The notes: generated by a model not told the origin, from the sequence alone. A stretch of 64,000 nucleotides of DNA from Pseudofrankia coriaricola (GCF_001854805.1 NZ_MBLO01000210.1:124001-188000), one strand, 5' to 3'. Positions 19,214 through 29,069 are shown, numbered from the stretch's first letter. A program made the numbers and translations.

Positions 19214-20383
19214 TCAGCCGACGGGGTCACCGAGCAGGGCGTCGACGAAGCCCTCGGGCTCAAACGGCGCGAGGTCGTCGGGACCCTCACCCAGGCCGAC
19301 CAGCTTGACCGGGACGCCCAGCTCGCGCTGGACGGCGATGACGATCCCCCCCTTGGCGGTGCCGTCCAGCTTGGTGAGGGCGACGCCGGTGATGTCGACG
19401 GCCTCGGCGAAGACCCGCGCCTGGGTGAGGGCGTTCTGGCCGGTCGTCGCGTCCAGCACGAGGATCACCTCGTCGACCGGGCTCTGCTTGACGACGACCC
19501 TTTTGATCTTAGAAAGCTCGTCCATCAGGCCCACCTTGGTGTGCAGGCGGCCGGCTGTGTCGATCACGACGGTATCGACGCCGTCCACGATGCCCTGCTT
19601 CACCGCCTCGAAGGCGACCGACGCCGGGTCCGCGCCCTCCGGCCCGCGGACGGTGACCGCTCCGACCCGGCCGCCCCAGGTCTCCAGCTGGTCGGCGGCG
19701 GCGGCGCGGAACGTGTCCGCAGCCCCGAGCACGACCGACCGGCCGTCGGCCACCAGCAGCCGCGCGATCTTGCCGCAGGTGGTCGTCTTACCGGTGCCGT
19801 TGACGCCGACGACCAGCATGACCGCGGGTCGATCCTCGGCCGAGACGCGCAGCGACCGGTCGGCGGTGGTGCCGATCTGGGCGAGCAGCTCGTCGCGCAG
19901 CATCTCCCGCACGTCGTTGTAGCTACGGGCCCCGAGCACGGCGGTGCGCTCCCGCAGCGCCGTGACGAGCTCGCCGGTCGCGCCGACGCCCACGTCGGCG
20001 AGCAGCAGCGTCGACTCGACGTCCTCCCAGTCGTCGTCGGAGAGCTCGTCGCCGGACAGCAGTGACAGCAGGCCGCGGCCGAGCGACGACTGCGAGCGGG
20101 CCAGCCGGGCGCGCAGCCGGACGAGCCGGCCCACCGCCGGCGCCGGCACCTCGAGGCCGGGCGGTTCAGCCACCTCGGCTGGCGCGCCCGCCTCGGCCTC
20201 CTGCGCGCGAGGTGGTGCCTCCAGCGTGCCGACACCGCCGGCCGGCGCGGTCCCGGTCAGCTCCTCGGCGCCGGAGCGGGCCCGCGGCAGCCGGGGCCGG
20301 CGGCGCACGGCGTTGCCAACGAGCGCGCCGGCCGCGACCACCAGCACGACGGCGACCACGACGATGATGTACAGGTACTCCAC
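19214..20383 (-). CDS. ftsY: SRP receptor FtsY
   Basis: FtsY is the membrane-side GTPase partner of Ffh. Residues 3-26 form a transmembrane anchor (YIIVVVAVVLVVAAGALV), then an Ala/Pro/Glu linker, then the NG domain: GVNGTGKTTTCGK, GAADTFRAAAADQLE, DTAGRLHTK, TKLDGTAKGG and VGLGEGPDDLAPF. Length 389 residues, GTG start. The real N-terminal membrane helix is typical of actinobacterial FtsY. It lies downstream of smc on the same strand. Confidence 0.96.
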   Translation of the reverse strand: MEYLYIIVVVAVVLVVAAGALVGNAVRRRPRLPRARSGAEELTGTAPAGGVGTLEAPPRAQEAEAGAPAEVAEPPGLEVPAPAVGRLVRLRARLARSQSSLGRGLLSLLSGDELSDDDWEDVESTLLLADVGVGATGELVTALRERTAVLGARSYNDVREMLRDELLAQIGTTADRSLRVSAEDRPAVMLVVGVNGTGKTTTCGKIARLLVADGRSVVLGAADTFRAAAADQLETWGGRVGAVTVRGPEGADPASVAFEAVKQGIVDGVDTVVIDTAGRLHTKVGLMDELSKIKRVVVKQSPVDEVILVLDATTGQNALTQARVFAEAVDITGVALTKLDGTAKGGIVIAVQRELGVPVKLVGLGEGPDDLAPFEPEGFVDALLGDPVG

Positions 20384-20391
20384 GCTTCGAT

Positions 20392-20629
20392 CCTTCCAGC
20401 CCTCGCGAGTCGAGGTCGTCCCGCCCCAAGCACCGCCATGGCCACAGCGCCTGCATCACGCCAACACAGCCACCTCAGTAGGTGCGATGCCGCTCCGACG
20501 AGCAAGGCGCACACCTTCCAGCCCGGCGAGCCGAGGTCGTCCCGCCCCAAGCACCGCCATGGCCAAAGCACCTGCACCCGCCAGCCCAACCTCAGTAGGT
20601 GCGATATCGCTCCGACGAGCAAGGCGCGC
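20392..20629. repeat. 122-bp tandem duplication between smc and ftsY
   Basis: Two copies start at 20392 and 20514 with CCTTCCAGCCC and end in GCTCCGACGAGCAAGGCGC, period 122 and most positions identical (for example CGAGGTCGTCCCGCCCCAAG in both). The second copy runs straight into the family B element that follows smc. The promoter of ftsY should be in or near this array. Confidence 0.85.
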
Positions 20630-20805
20630 AACCCAGCCACAGATGGTGACGGCGCATCAGCGCGGCGCCAAGCCAGCCACCTCGTCAGCCCGGGATCGGC
20701 CCCACCACCGCCATAAGCCAGGGCCCGGAACCACGTGGGGAGGGCGCTCTGCGCCCGACAGGCTGCGCCCGGCGGCGGGCGCGGAGCGTCCGCCGCGGGA
20801 CAGCC
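20626..20805 (-). repeat. Family B element after smc
   Basis: Read on the smc strand, the element starts at the base after the stop with GGCTGTCCCGCGGCGGACGC, continues through GCCGCCGGGCGCAGCCTGTC and CCCTCCCCACGTGGTTCCGG, and ends in TGTGGCTGGGTTGCG, about 180 bases. Copies with the same limits follow recG and rpmB. It contains GC-rich hairpins and may form a structured 3' RNA end. Confidence 0.85.
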
Positions 20806-23800
20806 TCAGGCGGAGGCCCGCTCGCGCAGCCGCTGGCTGATCACCGTGGTCACACCGTCACCGCGCATCGAGACTCCGTACAACGCGTCGGCGATCTCCA
20901 TGGTGCGTTTCTGGTGCGTAATGATGATCAGCTGCGACTTCTGCCTGAGCCCCTCGACGGCGTTCAGCAGGCGGCCGAGGTTGCGGTCGTCGAGCGCCGC
21001 CTCGACCTCGTCGAGGACGTAGAACGGCGACGGCCGGGCCCGGAAGATCGCCAACAGCATCGCGAGGGCGGTCAGCGAGCGCTCGCCGCCGGACAGCAGT
21101 GACAGCCGCTTGACCTTCTTGCCCGGCGGGCGGGCCTCCACCTCGATTCCGGTCGTGAGCATGTCCTCGGGGTCGGTGAGCACGAGCCGGCCCTCGCCGC
21201 CGGGGAACAGCGTGTCGAAGACGATCTCGAACTCGCGGGCGGTGTCCTGGAACGCGGCGGCGAACACCTCGCGGACCCGGGAGTCGACCTCCTCGACGAC
21301 GAGCAACAGGTCGCGCCGGGTGTTCTTGATGTCGTCGAGCTGCGCGGACAGGAACGCGGCCCGCTCCTGCAGGGCCTCGAACTCCTCGAGGGCGAGCGGG
21401 TTGATCTTCCCAAGCCGAACCAGCTGCTTCTCCGCGGTGGCGAGCCTCGCGGTCTGCTCGGCGCGGTCGAAGGGCCGCTCCTTGCCGCCCTCCTCGTCCG
21501 GCGGTACCGGCAGCGCGGGGCCGTACTCGGTGACCAGGTCGTCGGCGGCGATGCCGTGCTCCTCCAGCGCCTTGGCCTCGAGCGCCTCGGACCGCAGCCG
21601 CTTGGCCTCCCGGGCCAGCTCGTCCCGGTGAGCCTCGTCGCGCAGCGCGGACAGTGCCGCGGCGTAGGCGCGCACCCGGTCGCGCACTCCGGCGAGCTCG
21701 GTGTCGGTCGCCCGGCGGGCGGTCTCCGCCTGCTCCCGCTCAGCCGCCGCGGCGGCCAGCGAGGTCTCGCAGGCGGCGAGCGCCTGATCGGCCGCGGCCG
21801 CGACGGCGGCGGCGATCTTCGCCTGCCGCTCGCGCAGCGCCCGGGTGCGGGCGGCCGCGGCGCGGGCGGCGCGTTCCTGGGCGGCCTGGCGCAGCAGGGC
21901 GTCGGCCCGCCCGGCGAGCCCGCGGGCGCGCTCCTCGCTGGTGCGCACCGCGAGCCTGGCCTCGACCTCCTCGCCCCGGACCGCGGCCGTGGCGGCGACG
22001 AGCCGGTCGCGCTCCTCGGCCGACCGCTCGTCGACGTCCAGCTCGTCGTCGCTCGCCGCGAGTGCCGCCTCGAGCTCGGCGAGCGCGCCGTAGGTCTGGT
22101 CGCGCGTCGCCTCGGCGGCGAGCCGGCCGCGTTCCAACCGGCTGATCTCCCCGGCGACGGAGCCCCTGCCCCGGTCCAGCTGGGCGAGCTGGTCGGTCAG
22201 CGCCCGGTGGCGGGCGCCGGCGGCGGAGCGGTCGGCGTTGGCCGCGTCGATCGCGGCCCTGGTCCTGGCGACCTCCTCGCGGGCGGGCTCCATGGCGGTG
22301 CGCGACGCCTCAGCCCGCGCCTCGGCGGTGGCCATCGCGACCGCGGCCTCCTCCGCGGCGGCGGCGAGCTCGAGCAGCGAGGGCGCGTGCGCGCTGCCGC
22401 CGACCGCGGCCGGCGGGCCAAGGGTGTCGCCATCGCGGGTCACCAGCCGAAGCCCGGGCCGGGCCGCGGCGAGCCTGGCGGCGCCGGCCAGGTCGTCGAC
22501 GACGACGACCCCGCCGAGGATGGCGGCCACGGCCGGCGCGAACCGCTGGTCGACGACCCGCACGAGCTCCAGCGCCGGCACGGCCTCGGCAGGCAGGCCG
22601 TCGGCGAGCTCGCCGGCGGCCGGCGGGGCGGGCGGCGGAAACGCGGGGACGAAGGCGGCCCGGCCGGCCTCGGCGGTCCGCAGCCAGCTCAGGGCGGTGA
22701 CCACGTCGTCGACGGACCCGACGGCGAGCGCGTCGGCGGCCGGCCCCAGGGCGGCGGCGATCGCCACCTCCGCGCCCGGCGTGACCGCGAGGATGTTCAC
22801 CAACCGCCCGAAGATCTGGATCGGGGTCCGCGGCGGTTCGAACACCCGCGCGGGCTCGGCTGGTCGCCCCTGCTTGCCCTTGCCAGCCGCTCTGCCCCCG
22901 CCGGCTCGCCCGCCACCCGTGCCTCCGGGCTCGGATCCACCGGTCTGGGAGGAAGCCCGCGCCTGGCCGCCGCCTCGCTCGTCCGTGGCGTCGCCGGTGG
23001 CCGTGAGCAGCGCGGCGGCGCCGTCGGCCGGGGCCAGCGACAGCGAGAGCGCGTCCCGGCGGGCGGCGGCCGACGCGCGGTCCCGGTCGGCGCCGCGCTC
23101 CTGGGTCCGCAGCGCCTCCAGCCGCTCGGTCGCCGCGGTGTGCAGGGCGATGGCCGACTCGTGCCGGCCGGCCAGTTCGTCCCGCTCCGTCTCGATCCTG
23201 GCGAGCTCTGTGTCGAGCGCCTCACGCGAGCCGCTGGCCTCGGCGTCGCGGGCCTGAGCCGCGTCGAGCGCCTCGGTAAGCCGGACGATGTCGGACTCCG
23301 CCGCCGCCGCGCGGGAGCGGGCCGTCTCGACCTTGCCCGCGAGCCTGGCGATGCCCTCGCGCCGGGCCGCGGCGGCGCGGCTCGCGGTGAGCAGGGCCTG
23401 CTCCTCCGCGGCGAGGGCGGCTTCCAGCTCGGCGCGCCGGCTCACGACCTCGGTCAGCGTGTCCCGGTCGCGTTCCAGACGGGCCTGCAGCGCGGCCTCG
23501 CGCTCGTGAACGGCCGCCGCCTCCTGCTCCAGTTCCTCGGGGTCGCGCCCGCCCCGGGTGGCCTGGGCGCCGGCTCGCAGCAGCCGGGCGCGCTCGGTGG
23601 CCAGCTGGCCGGTGCCCCGCAGCCGCTCGCGCACCGACGAGAGGGCGTACCAGGTCTCCTGGGCGGCGGCGGCGCGGGGGACGATCCGGGCGAGCTCGGC
23701 CTCGAGCGCCTGCTCCCGCTCGGCGGCGGCGGCGTGGGCGCCCTCGGTCTCGGCAAGCTTGGCCCGGACGGTCTCCTCGTCGGCGATGTCGGCGGCGAGC

Positions 23801-24519
23801 TCCGTCCGCGCGGTGACCAGGTCGTCGGCGAGCAGCCGCAGCCGCGCGTCGCGCAGCGTCGCCTGGATGACGCCAGCCTTGCGGGCGATCTCGGCCTGCC
23901 GGCCCAGCGGGCCCAGTTGGCGGCGCAGCTCGGCGGACAGGTCGGTCAGCCGGGTGAGGTTGGCGGCCATCGCCTCCAGCTTGCGAAGCGCCTTCTCCTT
24001 GCGCTTGCGGTGTTTGAGGACGCCCGCGGCCTCCTCGATGAACGCCCGGCGCTCCTCGGGGCTCGCGTGCAGCACGGCGTCCAGCTGCCCCTGTCCGACG
24101 ATCACGTGCAGCTCGCGGCCGATCCCGGAGTCGCTCATGAGCTCCTGGATGTCCAGCAGCCGGCAGGAGGTGCCATTGATCGTGTACTCGCTCTGGCCGC
24201 TGCGGAACATCAGCCGCCCGACCGTGACCTCGCTGTACTCGATGGGCAGCGCGCCATCGGAGTTGTCGATCGTCAGCAACACCTCGGCGCGGCCCAGCGG
24301 CGGCCGCGACGGCGTCCCGGCGAAGATGACGTCGGACATCGTGCCGCCACGCAGCGCCTTCGCGCCCTGCTCCCCGAGTACCCAGGCCATCGCGTCGACG
24401 ACGTTGCTCTTGCCCGAGCCGTTGGGCCCGACGACACAGGTGATCCCCGGCTCGAGGCGCAGCGTCGTCGAGCTCGCGAAGGACTTGAAGCCCCGCAGTG
24501 TCAGGCTCTTGAGGTACAC
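20806..24519 (-). CDS. smc: Chromosome partition protein SMC
   Basis: SMC forms the ring-shaped condensin with ScpA/B. The 1237-residue protein has the N-terminal ATPase half (GPNGSGKSN near residue 32), a long coiled coil, the hinge (about 520-690), a second coiled coil, and the C-terminal half with LSGGERSLTALAMLL and FYVLDEVEAALDD. A Gly/Ala/Arg-rich insertion of about 50 residues precedes the hinge core and includes a partial family A copy. I chose GTG at 24519 (VYLKSLTLRGFKSFA is the family N-terminus); GGAG is 4-5 bases upstream. A long antisense open frame over the gene is a GC-bias shadow. Confidence 0.97.
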   Translation of the reverse strand: MYLKSLTLRGFKSFASSTTLRLEPGITCVVGPNGSGKSNVVDAMAWVLGEQGAKALRGGTMSDVIFAGTPSRPPLGRAEVLLTIDNSDGALPIEYSEVTVGRLMFRSGQSEYTINGTSCRLLDIQELMSDSGIGRELHVIVGQGQLDAVLHASPEERRAFIEEAAGVLKHRKRKEKALRKLEAMAANLTRLTDLSAELRRQLGPLGRQAEIARKAGVIQATLRDARLRLLADDLVTARTELAADIADEETVRAKLAETEGAHAAAAEREQALEAELARIVPRAAAAQETWYALSSVRERLRGTGQLATERARLLRAGAQATRGGRDPEELEQEAAAVHEREAALQARLERDRDTLTEVVSRRAELEAALAAEEQALLTASRAAAARREGIARLAGKVETARSRAAAAESDIVRLTEALDAAQARDAEASGSREALDTELARIETERDELAGRHESAIALHTAATERLEALRTQERGADRDRASAAARRDALSLSLAPADGAAALLTATGDATDERGGGQARASSQTGGSEPGGTGGGRAGGGRAAGKGKQGRPAEPARVFEPPRTPIQIFGRLVNILAVTPGAEVAIAAALGPAADALAVGSVDDVVTALSWLRTAEAGRAAFVPAFPPPAPPAAGELADGLPAEAVPALELVRVVDQRFAPAVAAILGGVVVVDDLAGAARLAAARPGLRLVTRDGDTLGPPAAVGGSAHAPSLLELAAAAEEAAVAMATAEARAEASRTAMEPAREEVARTRAAIDAANADRSAAGARHRALTDQLAQLDRGRGSVAGEISRLERGRLAAEATRDQTYGALAELEAALAASDDELDVDERSAEERDRLVAATAAVRGEEVEARLAVRTSEERARGLAGRADALLRQAAQERAARAAAARTRALRERQAKIAAAVAAAADQALAACETSLAAAAAEREQAETARRATDTELAGVRDRVRAYAAALSALRDEAHRDELAREAKRLRSEALEAKALEEHGIAADDLVTEYGPALPVPPDEEGGKERPFDRAEQTARLATAEKQLVRLGKINPLALEEFEALQERAAFLSAQLDDIKNTRRDLLLVVEEVDSRVREVFAAAFQDTAREFEIVFDTLFPGGEGRLVLTDPEDMLTTGIEVEARPPGKKVKRLSLLSGGERSLTALAMLLAIFRARPSPFYVLDEVEAALDDRNLGRLLNAVEGLRQKSQLIIITHQKRTMEIADALYGVSMRGDGVTTVISQRLRERASA
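22934..22960. repeat. Partial family A element inside smc
   Basis: The bases CCGGTCTGGGAGGAAGCCCG match one arm and tail of the element. In the smc frame they give SSQTGGSEP, inside a low-complexity insertion just before the hinge domain. Confidence 0.6.
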
Positions 24520-25697
24520 CGGTCTCCGCAGCGATGGGGCGGTCGTGGTCGGGCCCGAAGGTCGCCCTCCGGATGAGCGCCGCGGTGCGCCGGAAACCGG
24601 ACCGACGATCTTCGCCGCGACCGGCCGCCGATCAGGATGCCGATCAAGGACCATGGGCGCCGGCACCGCGGCCGGCCCGCATCCGGGCCGCCGCCAACGA
24701 TATCCGCCAACTCACTGTCACGAACAGGACACGCCACTGTGCGCACGGAGTGGCCAGAACGCGATAGTCTGCCCGGCACCATCAGACTCACGCCGGGACA
24801 CCAAGATCCGTAGATCACGGACATGCGTGCCCCACGCGGCCATCAACCACAGCGCGATCCCGCTCGGCCGGCCGTCGGCAACCTGGCACGACCCCGCCGA
24901 ACCGGCCCGGGCCCGTCGCCAGGGTTGTCGGACACGTGGGTGTGCATGGTTGGAACGACAGGAGTAGGCACCCCACGAGAAGGGCAGCACTGACCCGAGG
25001 CGGGTGACCCGCCCGGCGACGCCGTCCAGCGGCCCGCGATGCGACGGCGATCTCCGGACCCGGAGAGCTCGTCGAGCCACGGAGCGGCTACGACAGCCAC
25101 GAGAGCACGCGAACCGGTGGGCACGGACCGGACCCTCGTCGACATACCGCGGGGAGGCTCACAAGGAAACCACTCCCAAACCGACGGCCACGAGGCAGGC
25201 CGGAAGCCGAAGCGCCACGACGACATCCCGCCGGAGCGGACAGGCCAATGGGGACGTACCGGCCGGAAGCCCCAGAGGACCTCACCGACCAAGCACGATC
25301 ACCGGGCCCACGGCAGCCGCGAACGCCCCGCAGGTGCGCCCACAAAACCGAGACGCCGCCGTCGGATCTTCACCCGACGAGGCGCGACGGCGAGCAGAAC
25401 GGACAACTCCAGACCCGTACACCCACGCCACGGCGAGACCGTCGGGCCACGAGCGAGCGGGTGGCGGAGCCGATCTCCGGCCGACCCTGGGCACACGTAA
25501 CGTCGCCCGAGGGTCGATCGACAAGATCGTTGGTCCGGGTAGCCAGCTCCGAGAACCGTCCGGGCGTTCGAGGATCCTTCAGCGATCCGAGAACAGACCG
25601 AGTGAGACTCGGCCTGAGGGTTCCAGGAGGCGGCCCCCAGCGAGACGTCTGACCCGACGCCTGGCGAAGCCGCTCGAAAGGCGGCTAAGAGGTCAGG
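24520..25697. other. Long spacer upstream of smc
   Basis: This is the longest gene-poor stretch of the window, 1178 bases. Open frames exist on both strands (for example 25004-25771, plus), but none has a good ribosome binding site, a recognisable domain or normal amino-acid balance. A small inverted repeat CCGAG-TGAGA-CTCGG is at 25606-25620. The smc promoter must be here. Confidence 0.5.
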
Positions 25698-25892
25698 TCA
25701 GGTCAGGGCCGGTTCGACGTCCAGCTCGCGGACGTCCTCAGGGACGTCAACGCCGACGAGCGCGTCGTTGACGTCACGCGTCCGGGCGAGCTCAGCCTCG
25801 AGCTCGGCTACGCGGGCACGCAGCCGACGTACCTCGTACGAAAGCCGGAGGTCGTTGCCGGAACCGACGTGGCCGAAAAGGGCCTTCGCCAT
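25698..25892 (-). CDS. Small conserved coiled-coil protein
   Basis: A 64-residue protein starting MAKALFGHVGSGNDLRLSYE, followed by a short coiled coil (VRRLRARVAELEAELARTR) and an acidic tail. Similar small proteins beginning MAKALxGHVG are, to my knowledge, conserved in actinobacteria; function unknown. Start is firm: GGAGGA 8 bases before ATG. It lies alone between smc and acyP. Confidence 0.85.
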   Translation of the reverse strand: MAKALFGHVGSGNDLRLSYEVRRLRARVAELEAELARTRDVNDALVGVDVPEDVRELDVEPALT

Positions 25893-26208
25893 GGTGATGG
25901 TCCTCCACGATGAGTGACCTTGCGGGATGCTGGGCGCGACAAAGCCCGGGACGAAGCCGGTAGACTCGTCCCTCCAACCACTGGTGTTACTCCAGCCGCT
26001 GGTCTACTCCGGCCAGCGTGCGTGACCTTGCGCCACGCACGTAGACGGAGTCCGCCCCAAAGAATGACCTAAGGTTCCCACACCCGGTCACCGAAAGTCA
26101 AGAGCATGCCACATGGCAGGGCATCCGTCCCTGAAACACGGGAATCTTGAGCCTCGTTTTGACCCGGCCGTCAGGCCTGTCTGTCCAGGTCAACGGGGTG
26201 CCGACGGC
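25893..26208. other. Spacer between acyP and the small coiled-coil gene
   Basis: These 316 bases contain no gene I can support. The promoter for the small coiled-coil gene is expected here; TTGACT occurs on its strand (complement of 26091-26096), but no -10 lies at a normal distance. Confidence 0.4.
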
Positions 26209-26574
26209 TCAGCGGCGCACAAACCCAGTCATGCCGCCTATCGCGGCACCGATCGTGTGTTCTACCCGATCGGTCCGCCCGGGGGTATGGCCGGTTACAA
26301 GGAGTTCCAGCAGCGCCTCGCAGGCGTCCGCCGGCCCCTCAGCCACGACATCGACTCCGCTGTCCGCGCGGTTGGTCGCCGAGCCCACCAGGCCGAGGCG
26401 GCGGCCCTTTGTGCGTACGTAGTCCCGGAATCCGACACCCTGCACCAGGCCGAACACGGTGGCGGTCAGCCGCACGCGTGCGCCCGCGTCGGCCGTCTCC
26501 CGCGCCTGGTCACCGCCGGTGTTCGCCGGTCCACCGGGCTCGACCGGCGGCCACTTCTGAGGAAGGTCATTCAT
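26209..26574 (-). CDS. acyP: Acylphosphatase
   Basis: Acylphosphatase hydrolyses carboxyl-phosphate bonds in small molecules such as acetyl or carbamoyl phosphate. The domain runs from about residue 35: VRLTATVFGLVQGVGFRDYV, with the catalytic Arg in GFRDYV and the catalytic Asn expected in GSATNRADSGVDVVAEG. The first 33 residues are not conserved, and ATG 26574, GTG 26580 and an internal GTG are all possible starts. The position between mutM and smc is typical of actinobacteria. Confidence 0.88.
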   Translation of the reverse strand: MNDLPQKWPPVEPGGPANTGGDQARETADAGARVRLTATVFGLVQGVGFRDYVRTKGRRLGLVGSATNRADSGVDVVAEGPADACEALLELLVTGHTPGRTDRVEHTIGAAIGGMTGFVRR

Positions 26575-26599
26575 CGGCACGGTAGGCTACTGAGCCATC

Positions 26600-26908
26600 G
26601 TGAACACGACATCTCTCCTCCTCAGCAGCCTGGCCCGGCGTGCCGCCCGGCCTGGCCGAAGCGCCGCGGTGGCGGCCATCGCAGTCGGGGCCGTCAGCTG
26701 CTCGATGCTGCTCGCCGGCTGTGGCCAGAACTTCCAACAGGACGGCGGCTCCGTGCCGGTGCCACGAGCCACGATCGTGGACGGGCCCAGCGCGACCCCG
26801 TTCGGCAACCCGAACGCGGTACCCGCGCCGAGCGACGGCTACGCGCCCCCGCGCACGGCCGGCCCGACCCAGACCGCCGCCCCGAACCTCCCTGGCGGCA
26901 AGCTCTAA
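26600..26908 (+). CDS. Small lipoprotein
   Basis: A 102-residue predicted lipoprotein: an Arg-rich N-terminus, hydrophobic segment (AAVAAIAVGAVSCSMLLAGC) with lipobox LLAGC, then a short Pro/Ala-rich exported part. No domain is recognised. GTG at 26600 lies 12 bases after TAGGCT (26583-26588), a possible -10 box, so the mRNA may be leaderless. It is divergent from acyP. Confidence 0.7.
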   Translation: MNTTSLLLSSLARRAARPGRSAAVAAIAVGAVSCSMLLAGCGQNFQQDGGSVPVPRATIVDGPSATPFGNPNAVPAPSDGYAPPRTAGPTQTAAPNLPGGKL

Positions 26909-26954
26909 GATCTCCCGATTCCGGGCGATCCCACTGTCCCGTTGGACGCTTGCC

Positions 26955-27698
26955 TCAACCGAGGGCACGACGGGCGGTTGGCGTCTCGACCCGGCCCTGG
27001 GTGCCGAGGTCGGCGCGCTGGCCGGCGCTGTAACCGGCATGGCCGCCGGAGCCGGACAGCTGACGTCCACGCGCCGCCCGCAGCTGCGGATAGACGCTCG
27101 CCAGGTGCGCCTCGACCCGGGAGGAGCGGTCGGCGAGCACAAGTGCCACCGAGGCCCCAGAGCCGGACTTTCCGGTTTCCGGCTCGGCCGCGGCCCTGGC
27201 GGCCTGTTCCGCGGCCGTCAGCCGCTGCTGCACGGCGACCGCGAACCCCGCCATCCAGGACCGGCGAAACGCCCGTGGGTCCTCCCAGGACGGGGGCACC
27301 GCGACAGCGATCCCGTGTGCCTGCTGGACGAGCAGCGAGGTGAACAGCAGCTGCGCCCTGGTGAGATCGGCCTCCATGCCGAACAGGTGCGCGGTGTGGC
27401 CGGTGCGCCCCTGCTGCCGCTCGGTGCGGTGCACCAGCCGGCAGCCCAGCGGCGCGACGATGCTGGCCAATAGAGTGATCTTGTCCCGCGCATATGGGGG
27501 GTGGATGTCGAGCACCAGGTCGGCGGCGGCGACCTTGCTCGGCCCGGCCTCCTCGAGCAGCGCACGGTCGATGCCGTACTGGGCGATCAGCTCGGCGGCC
27601 TTGGCGTTGTAGGTCTCCCTGGCCGCGTCGGTCAGCCCCTCGGCCTCGGCCATCGCGAGCAGTTTGCGTACCCGGCCGAGCAGGGCGTCCGAGTTCAT
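26955..27698 (-). CDS. DUF2786 domain protein
   Basis: The N-terminal 40 residues (LLGRVRKLLAMAEAEGLTDA, ARETYNAKAAELIAQYGID) match the DUF2786 domain known from phage and actinobacterial proteins of unknown function. The central part (KITLLASIVAPLGCRLVH, HLFGMEADLTRAQLLFTSLL) is the DUF7168-like companion often fused to it. The protein is 247 residues; ATG at 27698 has AGGAGA 6 bases upstream. It is probably cytoplasmic and has no obvious operon partner. Confidence 0.85.
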   Translation of the reverse strand: MNSDALLGRVRKLLAMAEAEGLTDAARETYNAKAAELIAQYGIDRALLEEAGPSKVAAADLVLDIHPPYARDKITLLASIVAPLGCRLVHRTERQQGRTGHTAHLFGMEADLTRAQLLFTSLLVQQAHGIAVAVPPSWEDPRAFRRSWMAGFAVAVQQRLTAAEQAARAAAEPETGKSGSGASVALVLADRSSRVEAHLASVYPQLRAARGRQLSGSGGHAGYSAGQRADLGTQGRVETPTARRALG

Positions 27699-28148
27699 GG
27701 GTCGTCTCCTTCGTCGACGCCGAGCACGGTCCATGGGCCAGATCGCGGACCGTCCGCTGACGAGCGGACCGGGTCAGGGTGCGCGGGCGGCATCCCTCGC
27801 GGTCCGCTCACGGGTCGTCCGCGACCCGCTGGCACGCCGTCAGGGTCCCCGGCCACCCGACCCGGTGGGCCCCCGGATGCGGCCCCTGAAGGGCGCTCAG
27901 GTTCCCGCGGTGCCCGACTCGCCGGGGCGCACCTGGTCAGGCCCAGTGTGGGTGCCGGCATGACCCTACGGACATCGGGGGGTGCACCCCCCGAATCGAC
28001 ACCCCACCGGGACTGGCGAAGAATCGTTGACGGCGCCGAACGCGGCCGGGTTCCTGCCGGCTGGGCCTACTTCGGCTGGACCTACCGGTAGGCCAGCGCA
28101 CGTTCGCCCAAGCCGGCACGACGGGCGTCGCCACGTCGGGCCGGCGGC
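27699..28148. other. mutM to DUF2786 spacer
   Basis: No gene is supported in these 450 bases. They contain a perfect palindrome at 27975-27994, inverted repeats around CGGGTCG/CGACCCG near 27815, and a decayed family A-like piece near 28050 (GGTTCCTGCCGGCTGGGCC). Confidence 0.5.
27975..27994. repeat. Perfect 20-bp palindrome
   Basis: TCGGGGGGTGCACCCCCCGA reads the same on both strands. It could be a protein-binding operator or part of a hairpin about 155 bases downstream of mutM. Confidence 0.75.
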
Positions 28149-29069
28149 CTACCAGCGGCCGCCGCGAGGGCGGGGCTGGCAGGTGGGGCAGGTGAAGCTG
28201 GATCTGTTCATGAACGCGTCGCGGCGGATCTGGCTCGCGCACCGCCGGCACGGCGCTCCCTCGCGGCCGTAGGCCGCGAGCTCCCGCTCGAACAGTCCGC
28301 TGACACCCTCGGTGGAGACATAAAGCTGGTCGAACGACGTGCCGCCGGCCTCGAGCGCCGCGGTCAGCACGGCACGCACCTCGGCGAGCAGGCCGCGGGC
28401 TTCGGACCGTCGCAGGGTGTCGGTCCCCCTCGCGTAGTGCAGTCCGGCTGCCCACAGGGCCTCGTCGGCGTAGATGTTGCCGATGCCGCTGACCAGCCGC
28501 TGATCGAGCAGCGCCCGCTTGAGCCCGGTACGGCGAGCCCCGAGCCCGGCCACGAAGGCGTCGTCGTCGAACAGCGGGTCCAGCGGGTCGCGGGCGATGT
28601 GGGCGATCGGGTCGGGCAACGACGCTCCCCCCGCCACGATCGCCATCCCCCCGAACGTCCGCTGGTCGACGAACCGGAGCTCGCGGCCGCCGTCGGTGAA
28701 GGTGAAGCGGATCCGCAGGTGGGTCTGGTCCGGCGTGCTCGGCGGCACGACAAGCAGCTGGCCGCTCATGCCGAGATGCCCGAGCAGCGCGTCACCGTCC
28801 TCGGCCGGCCGGAGCGGGGCGGGCAACTCGCCGGGCACGCCCGGAGTGTCCAGGTCACCTGGGGCCGCGAGCGCCAGCCACAGGTACTTGCCCCGGCGGC
28901 GGGCAGCCGTGATCGTCTGGCCGATGAGCGCCGCCTCGAAGTCGGCGGCGCCCGTCACGTGCCGGCGCACGGCGCGCGGGTGCAGCACACTCACTTTCGC
29001 GATCGTGCGGCCGACCACGCCGCGTTCCAGGCCGCGCCGTACCACCTCGACCTCGGGCAGTTCTGGCAT
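28149..29069 (-). CDS. mutM: Formamidopyrimidine-DNA glycosylase
   Basis: MutM (Fpg) excises oxidised purines such as 8-oxoG. The catalytic N-terminus PELPEVE is present (Pro2, Glu3), as are GRRGK-type RRRGKYLWL with the conserved Lys, LGHLGMSG, the H2TH helix region ([18 protein letters not shown]) and the C-terminal zinc finger CRRC...CPTC. 306 residues. It starts 3 bases after the rnc stop on the same strand, and the rnc-mutM order is standard. Confidence 0.97.
   Translation of the reverse strand: MPELPEVEVVRRGLERGVVGRTIAKVSVLHPRAVRRHVTGAADFEAALIGQTITAARRRGKYLWLALAAPGDLDTPGVPGELPAPLRPAEDGDALLGHLGMSGQLLVVPPSTPDQTHLRIRFTFTDGGRELRFVDQRTFGGMAIVAGGASLPDPIAHIARDPLDPLFDDDAFVAGLGARRTGLKRALLDQRLVSGIGNIYADEALWAAGLHYARGTDTLRRSEARGLLAEVRAVLTAALEAGGTSFDQLYVSTEGVSGLFERELAAYGREGAPCRRCASQIRRDAFMNRSSFTCPTCQPRPRGGRW

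Noticed and set aside
21556-24576. Open frame of about 1000 codons on the plus strand opposite smc
   Set aside because: It is a GC-bias shadow of smc: the composition is Gly/Arg/Ala-rich without domain motifs, and smc on the other strand has clear conserved motifs throughout.
25004-25771. Possible plus-strand gene in the long spacer upstream of smc
   Set aside because: Arg/Pro/Thr-rich translation, no ribosome binding site, and its end overlaps the well-supported small gene at 25698-25892.
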